From an uncultured Eubacterium sp. (GTDB lineage: Bacteria > Bacillota > Clostridia > Peptostreptococcales > Anaerovoracaceae): DNA of 29,762 nt. How positions within the stretch are numbered: position 1 is the first letter of the stretch; the number at the start of each line of letters is the position of its first letter. The position numbers and the translations under genes are program-made. Below the pieces are notes generated by a model. It was not told the DNA's origin. It saw only the letters and a list, made by a program, of their open reading frames with translations, and did no database searches. This document shows, in pieces, positions 7,889 through 14,777 of this stretch. The DNA is taken from the NCBI GenBank assembly GCA_937894585.1, contig CALBGO010000091.1, forward strand, positions 1-29,762, given 5' to 3'.

Positions 7889-9499
7889 TCAGTATATCAG
7901 TTTTTTCCGGATATCTTCAAAGCAGGAGATGGAAACATTTTTTGCCACTTTAGTGGCGGAGGAAATCGGTGCAATGTAGCTGACAGCGATGCTGACGATA
8001 CCTTTTTTCGCCTTCAGTCTGCCTGCTTTTACGGAAATACTTTCTATGTGGCTGGTTTTTACAAAGGCAGTGCATTTTTTGAAACCGCCGCAGGAGACAG
8101 AAAAATTATTGTCATTTCCATAGATACCGGCATTCTTATATTCCTGAAATCTGCCTGCAATGCTGTAGAAAAGAATCAGAAGTCCGGCAATCCACAGATA
8201 TTCGCAGTGAGGCAGGCAGACTGAAGCATAGATTGAACCGCTGAGGAAAACAAGCGTAGCAATAAAGCCAGTTCCATAAAAGAAGTAACGGAGAGATCTT
8301 TTTGCAGCTTTCTGATAATCGGAATGCTCTCGCATTTCGGGCAGGATTTCCGATATGGCATCCCTTACTTTATTTTCTTTAATCAGCGGAAAGAGAATCG
8401 GTTCTTCACTGGTGCTTTCGTCGCCGCCCCGGCCGTATCCGATAGCGAAAAGCTGCAGGGTGCCTGTCTTAAAGCATTTCATTGCAAAGGACTGCTGATA
8501 CAGAAATCCGCTGACTCTGTTTTTCTGTATTGTATAGCGTTTCTTTGTGAAAAGGCCGTATTCGATTTTCACAGCTTGTCCGTTATCTGTAATCCTGAAG
8601 TCATAATAACGAATCAGGCTGCCTGCCATACCGCAGAGCAGAGCGATTACAAAGATAAATGCTGTGCAAAGGAACAGAAATCCGGTCAGACCGATGACGG
8701 AAATCAGTCCGAAGGAGGCATTGATTAAGGCAGAGTCTACAGAAATATTAAATACGGCGAGAACGGTTGTAATCAGCGCAATCAGCTCTGCGAAAAAAGC
8801 GCCTTTTGATTTCAGAAGCCCCATCAGAATCAGGTCAGAGGATTTGATTCTGATTTGTCGTTTCTGTTCGGTATCCGATGAATTGTCAGTCGGATCATTG
8901 TTATTACTTATGCTAACGGTTCCCGAATCAGATAGCGAAAAGGCAGGTTTGTTCGCCTCTGAGGCATTTACGGCATTTGCAGTATTTACAGCAGAAAAAA
9001 TGTTCGAAGCGGTGTTGAACCCGTCCAGACCGTCTCTTCCCCGAATCAGAAGCTCTCTGATCTTAAAAGAGTCTTCTTTTCGGAAGGTTGCGTTTATCAT
9101 AGCATTTACTGATGCAATATTGCTGGCGTTATCGATATTGAGCCGGTAAACACCGAATATCCGGTGCAGTATATTTTGAGAAAAGTCCACGGTGGTGACT
9201 GTGGATAAGGGCACTTCCAGATTGTTTTTCTGAAACAGTCCGCTTTTTATAATCAGTCTTTCTTTGTCAACGGAATAAAAAGTTGTGAGAAAACGACTGA
9301 TTTTGCTGATTGGGCCGATTAAAACCACGACCAGAATGCCGATATTTTCTAGAACGAAGTCCATATCGCCCTGAATCAGTCCAATCACAAGGGCAACGAT
9401 CAGAAGACTGAAGTCCTTAAAGAAGTTTTCAAAGATGAAGAGGAAGTGGCATCTTTTCGGACCGAAGTCCACAGTATGTTTCTCAGCAGAAGTCATCAT
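7889..9499 (-). CDS. YdbT-like membrane protein with bacterial PH (bPH2) domains
   Basis: A 536-residue membrane protein. Paired hydrophobic helices lie near residues 28-70, about 235-300 and about 415-450, each followed by a bPH2-like beta segment, for example YSVDKERLIIKSGLF and YDFRITDNGQAVKIEYGLF. That three-unit plan matches Bacillus YdbT, which together with YdbS has been linked to resistance to amylocyclicin-type bacteriocins. The start ATG overlaps the stop of the preceding gene as ATGATGA, with AAAGGAG 7 nt upstream, so the two genes are translationally coupled. Residues about 160-220 form an unusual Asn/Ala/Ser/Thr-rich linker between the first PH unit and the next helices. The family is clear but the exact function in this organism is not. 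Confidence 0.8.
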   Translation of the reverse strand: MMTSAEKHTVDFGPKRCHFLFIFENFFKDFSLLIVALVIGLIQGDMDFVLENIGILVVVLIGPISKISRFLTTFYSVDKERLIIKSGLFQKNNLEVPLSTVTTVDFSQNILHRIFGVYRLNIDNASNIASVNAMINATFRKEDSFKIRELLIRGRDGLDGFNTASNIFSAVNTANAVNASEANKPAFSLSDSGTVSISNNNDPTDNSSDTEQKRQIRIKSSDLILMGLLKSKGAFFAELIALITTVLAVFNISVDSALINASFGLISVIGLTGFLFLCTAFIFVIALLCGMAGSLIRYYDFRITDNGQAVKIEYGLFTKKRYTIQKNRVSGFLYQQSFAMKCFKTGTLQLFAIGYGRGGDESTSEEPILFPLIKENKVRDAISEILPEMREHSDYQKAAKRSLRYFFYGTGFIATLVFLSGSIYASVCLPHCEYLWIAGLLILFYSIAGRFQEYKNAGIYGNDNNFSVSCGGFKKCTAFVKTSHIESISVKAGRLKAKKGIVSIAVSYIAPISSATKVAKNVSISCFEDIRKKLIY

Positions 9500-9987
9500 G
9501 ACAGGACTCCTTTCTCAGACACCCTTTGGTAAAGCTGTTTTTTCAGCTTTTCGCTGATGGTATCGGCTGTCTGTCTGTCAAGTCCTTTGATGGAAAAGAC
9601 TCCGCTGGCAAGAGAAATCCGGATTTCACACAGTCCTAGTTTTCTATTAATCGGTCCCTGAGAAATCGTGATATTTTGAATTCTAATGATGGGAATTACA
9701 GTTTCTTTGACGAAAAAAATGCCGTGGCGGATTACCACCCTGTCATCCTCCAGAATATAGCCCCACTGGCGATATTCGATAACGGGGAAGATAAAAATAT
9801 CTGCAATGCTGAAGCAGACTGCAATAATCATCACAGCCCCGGAAAGATACTGCCAAAGGGGCGCAATCTCCGACGATGCAATCAGAAAAGCAACAGGTAT
9901 GCAGATACAGGCAACGACTGTAAATCCGATCAGGCCGCCGATACGCCAGCTTTTTACGGAGCGGGCGTCTATTTTCTGATACTGCAC
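9496..9987 (-). CDS. YdbS-like bacterial PH-domain membrane protein
   Basis: About 163 residues from a GTG at 9987. An in-frame ATG at 10008 would add 7 residues but would consume AAGGAGG, which instead lies about 10 nt before the GTG and looks like the ribosome binding site. Two hydrophobic helices (GLIGFTVVACICIPVAFLIA and the following stretch beginning WQYLSGAVMIIAVCF) precede a bPH2 domain with the typical YILEDDRVVIRHGIFF and VIPIIRIQNI segments. The gene overlaps the end of the HD-domain gene by about 19 nt and the start of the YdbT-like gene by 4 nt. The YdbS-YdbT pairing supports a joint membrane complex. Confidence 0.8.
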   Translation of the reverse strand: MQYQKIDARSVKSWRIGGLIGFTVVACICIPVAFLIASSEIAPLWQYLSGAVMIIAVCFSIADIFIFPVIEYRQWGYILEDDRVVIRHGIFFVKETVIPIIRIQNITISQGPINRKLGLCEIRISLASGVFSIKGLDRQTADTISEKLKKQLYQRVSEKGVLS

Positions 9988-10394
9988 AGACCTGTTTCCT
10001 CCTTCCATTTTTCGTAACGGAGTTCTTTTTCAGGCCGGTCAAAAGCAAGACCGTACTGATAGCAGTCGATGACATCTGCATCCTTTACAATCTCTTCAAT
10101 GAGCGTTCCGGTTTCGGTTTTCCGGCTGTGATTTTTTACAGCGAGGGCAATGGTTTCGATTTCTTCCTCTGTAAAAAGACCGATTTTTTTGAGAAACTCT
10201 TTTACCGGTTCATAGCCCGCTTCTGCGTGGTTTTTCTGTTTTCCGGTCAGAATTCTGCCGAAGTCGTGAACGCAGGCTGCACAGGCGGCAAGTTCGGGAT
10301 CTGCGCCTCTTTGCATTGCCAGAATATAGGCGCATCTTGCGGAAGACGCCATATGCAGTCTTTCCCAGTCTAACGTTTCGTCACGGGAATCCAT
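9969..10394 (-). CDS. HD-domain phosphohydrolase-like protein
   Basis: 141 residues from ATG at 10394, which has an AAGGA-type site 5 nt upstream. An in-frame ATG at 10457 coincides with the predicted transcription start and has no ribosome binding site, so it is rejected. Metal-binding HD residues are visible in order: His in ERLHMASS, His-Asp in CVHDFGRIL, His in KNHAEAG, His in VKNHSRK and Asp in IVKDADVID. Such small HD proteins hydrolyse nucleotides or other phosphate esters; the substrate cannot be told from sequence. It is the first gene of the minus-strand operon with the two PH-domain genes, which suggests a shared envelope-related or stress-related role. Confidence 0.75.
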   Translation of the reverse strand: MDSRDETLDWERLHMASSARCAYILAMQRGADPELAACAACVHDFGRILTGKQKNHAEAGYEPVKEFLKKIGLFTEEEIETIALAVKNHSRKTETGTLIEEIVKDADVIDCYQYGLAFDRPEKELRYEKWKEETGLCSIRK

Positions 10395-10464
10395 TTTTCC
10401 TTCCTGTCCGTTAATTACCCTATTCAGTTGTGTTTCCAATTCTAATAATCTGTTCATAAAAATT

Positions 10465-10493
10465 ATTTTACATTGTTTTCCCCTGTCACGCAA
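10465..10493 (-). promoter_or_regulatory. Promoter of the HD/PH operon
   Basis: On the minus strand TTGCGT (10493-10488), 17 bp, then TAAAAT (10470-10465). The start site would be near 10458. It overlaps the divergent plus-strand promoter. Confidence 0.6.
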
Positions 10494-10501
10494 GCTATAA
10501 T
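10473..10501 (+). promoter_or_regulatory. Promoter of the secreted Big2/FN3 protein gene
   Basis: TTGTTT (10473-10478), 17 bp, then TATAAT (10496-10501). The start site near 10508 gives a leader of about 60 nt. The element is interleaved with the minus-strand promoter, so RNA polymerase could not easily occupy both at once. Confidence 0.6.
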
Positions 10502-10570
10502 TCAGGTAAACCCATTTACTTCTCATCGTAAAATCCTTTGTTTTATCAGAAAGTGACAAGGAGGTACAAG

Positions 10571-11677
10571 ATGAAGAAAAAACTGTTTTCAGGCGTTATG
10601 ACGGCGGTCCTTTCGCTGACTGTGTGTGTAATGGTTCTTGCTGCGGGCGCATATCAGGCGCAGGCTGCGGGCGGCCTTTCCTACACTGTTTCCATGGAGC
10701 AGGAGGGCAGCGGAAAGCTTTACTGGAATTACGGAAGGAATATGGAATTCTTTCTTTTGAATGGAGAGGATTACAATGAGAACTGCCGTATTAAAGAAGG
10801 GGAGAAGTACAAATTTTCTTCTCTGACGGACAGAGGATTTATTGCAGAGCCTGCAGAGGGCTGGTATTTTGACGGGATCTTTGACGGCAGCGGGAGAAAG
10901 CTCTCTCTTGAGACGATTAATATCAATATAATTAGAGTAAAAGTAAAGGGAATCTATTTTTACGATTATATTCCGTCTTACGAGAACCCGCAGTACAGAA
11001 GACTTACGGAAAAGGCATATAGGGAGCTGATGAAAACTTCGCTGAAAGCGCTGTATGGTACACGGGTTTATAAGGTAATGGATAAGAAGGTGCTTTACAG
11101 CCTTTCGAAAAAAGACGGGACCTATTATCCTGTATTCCGTAAAATGAAAGCCGCTCCTTTTCCGGGTAGTCCTGCCCTTGTGAAAAAGCTGGATTCACCG
11201 GATTTTTATGCGGCGGGACAGAAGGGTTTTGAGGCAAAATACAGTTCTTCAAGCAGTAAAATCATTAAAATCGATAAGAAGACAGGTCTGTGCAGTGTAA
11301 AGGGGCCGGGCATCGCAACACTGACGGTGAAGGTTTCTGCAACGGAGAAAACCCTTGGTGCTGTACATAAAGTTACAGTAACCGTAAAACCGGAGGCTGT
11401 AAGCAGTCTTTCCGCAGTCCGCGCCGCAGATAAAAAATCTGTTACGGTAAAGTGGAAGGGAGACAGCCGCTATTCAGGATATGAGGTGCAGTTAAGCTCC
11501 GGCGGGAGATTTGCAAATATTACTGCAAGGAAAACCGCTGCATCGGGTAAAACAAGGTCAACGAAAGTCTCCACAGCAAAATCTGCCATATGCAGGTATG
11601 TGCGGGTTCGCCCCTACAAGACCTCAAAAGGTCAGAAGCTTTACGGTCCTTATGTCAGCGCAAAAGTAACAGTATGA
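10571..11677 (+). CDS. Secreted protein with Big2-like and FN3-like domains
   Basis: 368 residues. The ATG at 10571 is chosen because AAGGAGG (10558-10564) precedes it and a signal peptide follows (MKKKLFSG, hydrophobic core, cleavage near AQA). Residues about 36-140 are an unrecognised N-terminal domain. Residues about 215-285 resemble a Big2 bacterial Ig-like fold (SSSKIIKIDKKTGLCSVKG, then PGIATLTVKVS). The C-terminal ~90 residues resemble a fibronectin type III fold (SVTVKWKGDSRYSGYEVQLS and VRVRPYKTSKGQKLYGPY). No LPxTG, lipobox or transmembrane anchor is present, so it is probably released or loosely wall-bound. The gene is monocistronic. Role unknown; the architecture suggests adhesion or carbohydrate binding. 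Confidence 0.75.
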   Translation: MKKKLFSGVMTAVLSLTVCVMVLAAGAYQAQAAGGLSYTVSMEQEGSGKLYWNYGRNMEFFLLNGEDYNENCRIKEGEKYKFSSLTDRGFIAEPAEGWYFDGIFDGSGRKLSLETININIIRVKVKGIYFYDYIPSYENPQYRRLTEKAYRELMKTSLKALYGTRVYKVMDKKVLYSLSKKDGTYYPVFRKMKAAPFPGSPALVKKLDSPDFYAAGQKGFEAKYSSSSSKIIKIDKKTGLCSVKGPGIATLTVKVSATEKTLGAVHKVTVTVKPEAVSSLSAVRAADKKSVTVKWKGDSRYSGYEVQLSSGGRFANITARKTAASGKTRSTKVSTAKSAICRYVRVRPYKTSKGQKLYGPYVSAKVTV

Positions 11678-11712
11678 AAGCAGGTATGAAAAGACATATA
11701 AAAGCCTGTATG

Positions 11713-11746
11713 AAAAACGGCAGACACACAGCTTGTGCGTCTGCCG
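11713..11746 (-). terminator. Terminator for the minus-strand exonuclease gene
   Basis: CGGCAGACACACA (11718-11730) pairs with TGTGCGTCTGCCG (11734-11746), 13 bp with one mismatch and a GCT loop. On the minus strand it is followed by TTTTT (11717-11713). The plus strand lacks a T-tract, though the hairpin could still stop transcripts of the secreted-protein gene. From 11747 to 11851 the sequence is purine-rich with no gene. Confidence 0.75.
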
Positions 11747-11851
11747 CAAAAGGAACGGGAAGATAACTGAAAGGCAGGAGAAATAACGAAAAGAACGGAG
11801 GAGGAGACAGAAAAAGAGACCGGAGGCGGCTTCCTTTTGTGAATCTGCTTG

Positions 11852-12856
11852 TTAAAAAGAGAGAGACAGGGAACTGCTGATTTTTTTCAGGAATTCCAAA
11901 AGGAAGCCGTTGATTTCCATATAGTTTATATTTCCGCCTTCGCCGGCAATCAGAAAGCCGTCCACTACAGACGGAAATTTTTCGAAAGCGGGAACTTCTT
12001 CGGAAAGCAGGGCTCTGGCGTCAAAGTACATTGCACCGGACTGCACGCTGCACGGTACGGAAAGCTCAAAGCTGAGGTCAGCGCTGCTCATAGTCAGTGA
12101 GCAGGGGGATTCCTCCGTTGGAAAGGAAATATAATCCAAAGGCGAGTCTGTCTGTATTCCCATAGCGCAGAGGTTTCTTCCTCTAAAGTGGATTTTTTCA
12201 GTAATATAGTTTCCTGCGGGAAAGCCCAGCTTGTACATAGCTTTGTGAAAGTCGGCTTTTTCAATAACGGGAAGCAGTCTGCAGAGCTGAATTAGGTCGT
12301 CCCTGTTATGAAGCAGAATCGTTTTTTCCAGAGCGAAGGCACCGGTTTTTAGATACCGCTCGTAAAGGGCGACACTTTCGGCGCCCGAAATTTCATCGTC
12401 GCGGCTGTCTGCAAGCCCCATAAAAATTTCCACGGTTTTCTGTTTCAGATCAGGCAGATACTCACGAAGAGGGGAGTGTCCCTGCAAAACCTGAAACAAG
12501 TCGAGATTATAGAGAGGAAAAGAAAAGTCGATGCCGTATTTTGCGGCGCGTGTTTTAACAAAGGGAATATCGAAGTGCCTGCCGTTATAGGTCAGGATAA
12601 AATCAGTCTTTCTGAGAATGTCTTTCGTCTTTTCGAGAATTGTTTTTTCGTCGTCAGGGCTGTCTGCAAAAAACTGTATGACTTCACATCCGTCTTTTTT
12701 GCGGAGCAGGATTCCGGACAGAATCAGGCTGCATCGGGCAGGCGAAAGTCCCGTAGTTTCAATATCGAATACGGCAAAGTTTTTTCCGCCGAAATACATA
12801 TCGAAGATTTTTGAGGTATAAGGTGTAAGATGCAGTTGTTCTGTAATGGTTTTCAT
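11852..12856 (-). CDS. YprB-like RNase H-superfamily 3'-5' exonuclease
   Basis: 334 residues. GAGGAAACT precedes the ATG at 12856. DEDD-type exonuclease motifs are visible: FDIETTG (Asp31, Glu33), TYNGRHFDIPF (Asn91, Asp96) and LHNRDDLIQL (His183, Asp187). The Asp/Glu residues bind the two catalytic metals. This order and the length of the first domain match the YprB family (ribonuclease H-like, uncharacterised in Bacillus). Residues after about 200 form a C-terminal extension that I do not recognise. Whether the substrate is RNA or DNA is not shown by the sequence. Its gene is a single transcription unit with a terminator at 11713-11746. Confidence 0.8.
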   Translation of the reverse strand: MKTITEQLHLTPYTSKIFDMYFGGKNFAVFDIETTGLSPARCSLILSGILLRKKDGCEVIQFFADSPDDEKTILEKTKDILRKTDFILTYNGRHFDIPFVKTRAAKYGIDFSFPLYNLDLFQVLQGHSPLREYLPDLKQKTVEIFMGLADSRDDEISGAESVALYERYLKTGAFALEKTILLHNRDDLIQLCRLLPVIEKADFHKAMYKLGFPAGNYITEKIHFRGRNLCAMGIQTDSPLDYISFPTEESPCSLTMSSADLSFELSVPCSVQSGAMYFDARALLSEEVPAFEKFPSVVDGFLIAGEGGNINYMEINGFLLEFLKKISSSLSLSF

Positions 12857-12890
12857 AGTTTCCTCACTTTTGTATATTTATGTAAAATTA

Positions 12891-12920
12891 GGGCAAAATG
12901 TCTTAATTCGGATTTTGCCC
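12891..12920. promoter_or_regulatory. Inverted repeat upstream of the YprB-like gene
   Basis: GGGCAAAAT (12891-12899) and ATTTTGCCC (12912-12920) are perfect inverted 9-mers separated by 12 nt. They lie 35-64 nt upstream of the YprB start codon, where an operator or leader hairpin would be. Nothing else supports a specific regulator. Confidence 0.4.
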
Positions 12921-12940
12921 CGTAAATATTGCCGTATAAA

Positions 12941-12974
12941 ACAAAATAGACCGCAGGGGTGCAGTCTACTTTGT
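12941..12974 (-). terminator. Long imperfect hairpin, possible terminator
   Basis: ACAAAATAGACCGCA (12941-12955) and TGCAGTCTACTTTGT (12960-12974) form a 15-bp stem with two mismatches and a GGGG loop. On the minus strand the stem runs into the T-rich TTTTGTTTTAT. No minus-strand gene lies to the right, so what it would terminate is unclear. A perfect GGTTATC/GATAACC hairpin (13007-13025) follows. Confidence 0.4.
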
Positions 12975-13179
12975 TCAAAAGGGGTATTGGGATTAGAGAT
13001 TAATGAGGTTATCAGGGGGATAACCACAATTGAATTATACATAATTTAGTCGAAAAATGCAAGTATTTATTATAAAAAAATGAAAAAACAAATTATTTGT
13101 CTATCGAAAGATGAACTTTTTGCGGAAACAGGGTTATATAATAGAGAAAACAAAACATATTCCAAGGGAGGAAAACAGT

Positions 13180-13440
13180 ATGGAAATATTAAAAGTTTCA
13201 GCAAAGTCAAATCCGAATTCGGTAGCAGGGGCTTTAGCAGGTGTTCTGAGAGAAAAAGGAGGTGCGGAAATTCAGGCAATCGGCGCGGGCGCGCTGAATC
13301 AGGCAATTAAGGCAACAGCCATTGCAAGAGGGTTTGTTGCGCCGGGAGGAATTGATCTGATCTGTGTACCGGCTTTTACGGATATTCAGATTGAAGGTGA
13401 AGAAAGAACGGCTATCAAGCTTCTCGTTGAGCCCAGATAG
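13180..13440 (+). CDS. spoVS: Stage V sporulation protein S
   Basis: 86 residues, the exact usual length, and recognised over its whole length: MEILKVSAKSNPNSVAGALA, then GAGALNQAIKATAIARGFVA, then an IQIEGEERTAIKL ending. GGGAGG lies 8 nt before the ATG, and an in-frame upstream ATG at 13111 is not used. SpoVS is a small Alba-like-fold protein, regulated by SigH in Bacillus, that affects spore coat and cortex formation. A TATAAT (13137-13142) lies 37 bp upstream, but no good sigma-A -35 is present, so an alternative sigma factor is possible. The gene is followed by its own terminator. Confidence 0.97.
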   Translation: MEILKVSAKSNPNSVAGALAGVLREKGGAEIQAIGAGALNQAIKATAIARGFVAPGGIDLICVPAFTDIQIEGEERTAIKLLVEPR

Positions 13441-13456
13441 ACGGTTTCGTATAGAG

Positions 13457-13491
13457 GGAACTTGATTTTTTTCAGGTTCCTTATTTTATTT
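13457..13491 (+). terminator. spoVS terminator
   Basis: GGAACTTGA (13457-13465) pairs with TCAGGTTCC (13472-13480) including one GU pair, followed by TTATTTTATTT. Confidence 0.75.
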
Positions 13492-13552
13492 GCGGGATAT
13501 AGATGGTATACTGTAATCAGTATTATTTTTACGAAAGCGGAGGATGGGGCAG

Positions 13553-14122
13553 ATGACCTTTGAGGAGAAGACAATTTCTACGGAACGGATTTACGAAGGG
13601 GCAATTCTGAACTTGAGAAAAGACCGGGTAACAGTAAAGAACGGAGAGTCTTTCCGGGAAATCGTGGAACACCGGGGCGGCGCAGTCATTGCAGCTGTCA
13701 AAGATGATGGAAAGATGGTTATGGTGCGGCAGTACAGGAAACCGGCACAGAGGATTATGCTGGAGGTTCCGGCGGGAAAGATAGATCCGGGAGAAACCTG
13801 TCCGGAAAAAACGGCTTTAAGAGAGCTGAAGGAAGAGACGGGATACACTGCGGAGCATATTCGTCTTTTAACCCGGATGTATCCCTCTGTAGGGTATTCT
13901 GAAGAGGTGCTGTATCTGTATCTGTGCACAGGTCTTACGCCGGGGGAAACGGATTTTGACGATAACGAGGCAATCGATATCTGCGAGTATCCGGTGGAAA
14001 CCCTCTATCAGATGGTGATGCGGGGCGAAATAGAAGACGGAAAGAGTCAGACCGCCATACTGATGGTCAGAGGACTCCTTGAAGAAGGCAGGCTTCCAGA
14101 ATACTGGAGGCGGCAAGAATAA
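13553..14122 (+). CDS. nudF: Nudix hydrolase, ADP-ribose pyrophosphatase type
   Basis: 189 residues from ATG at 13553, which has GGAGG (13539-13543) 9 nt upstream. The ATG at 13544 directly abuts that site and is unlikely. The protein has the NudF/ADPRase pattern: FREIVEHRGGAVIAAV, VRQYRKPAQ, LEVPAGKIDPGE, a Nudix box ending RELKEETGY, then YPSVGYSEEVLYLYLC. The family hydrolyses ADP-ribose to AMP and ribose 5-phosphate. The Nudix box here has 8 rather than 7 residues between the first Glu and the REL (TCPEKTAL). The last 56 nt overlap the 3' end of the converging SpoIIM-family gene. Confidence 0.92.
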   Translation: MTFEEKTISTERIYEGAILNLRKDRVTVKNGESFREIVEHRGGAVIAAVKDDGKMVMVRQYRKPAQRIMLEVPAGKIDPGETCPEKTALRELKEETGYTAEHIRLLTRMYPSVGYSEEVLYLYLCTGLTPGETDFDDNEAIDICEYPVETLYQMVMRGEIEDGKSQTAILMVRGLLEEGRLPEYWRRQE

Positions 14123-14591
14123 AAAAGCAAAGGATAAAGCGCAGCAGATGGCGCTTTATACCGTGCGCCAGCGCAGGGGGATTCTGATAGTTACTTCTGA
14201 TAAAGGATGCGGTTTCAGCTGCTGTCAGCACAATGGCAAGATAAGCGGGAATTTTGAATACAGCCCGGGGAACCAGAGCGGAAATGACGATGCCGAAGGC
14301 CTGTTCTGCGGATGAAGACAGGATATAGGCTGCGGAAAATCCAAGGGAGAAGGTTTTACCCAGGATAAGCAGGGGAACCAGAGGCATCAGAAAAACGCTG
14401 ACGGAAAAAATCAGCGAAGAGATGACAGTGAGCCCATCACTTTTTATATACGCAAAGATGCTTGCGTATACTGACGGCAGATTTGTCGAAATTTGAACAC
14501 TGTCAGAGGGTATGGCGATTTCTGTGAAAATCCCGGCGGAAAAACTGATTGTCAGTATCATCAGCGGAATGAAAATCAGCTTTCTGTTCAT
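14067..14591 (-). CDS. spoIIM: SpoIIM-family integral membrane protein
   Basis: 174 residues with about five hydrophobic segments. AAGGAGG lies about 10 nt before the ATG at 14591. The region LGKTFSLGFSAAYI and then VPRAVFKIPAYLAIVLTAAE matches the conserved core of the SpoIIM/DUF95 family. SpoIIM works with SpoIID and SpoIIP in septal peptidoglycan hydrolysis during engulfment. The protein is somewhat shorter than Bacillus SpoIIM (about 210 residues), and SpoIID/SpoIIP are not nearby, so a non-sporulation DUF95 relative remains possible. The stop codon lies inside the 3' end of nudF on the opposite strand. Each mRNA end would be antisense to the other. Confidence 0.75.
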   Translation of the reverse strand: MNRKLIFIPLMILTISFSAGIFTEIAIPSDSVQISTNLPSVYASIFAYIKSDGLTVISSLIFSVSVFLMPLVPLLILGKTFSLGFSAAYILSSSAEQAFGIVISALVPRAVFKIPAYLAIVLTAAETASFIRSNYQNPPALAHGIKRHLLRFILCFFILAASSILEACLLQGVL

Positions 14592-14777
14592 AGACGGTTA
14601 TCCTCCTTGTATGAATGTCAGCGTGTGTTACCCATTATTTTTTGCAAACAGACAAGAGTGGTTATGTTATTTTACATTGACTAAGAAAGAATATGATTTT
14701 CGCCGCAGAAATATGACAGCAAATACAGGCTGAATTTTTAAGCAGCAAAATACGACCGGAAAAAATGGAGAGACAAA

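Noticed and set aside
9676..10373. Plus-strand frames opposite the PH and HD genes
   Set aside because: The minus-strand genes have family motifs, coupled starts and promoters; the plus-strand frames have none.
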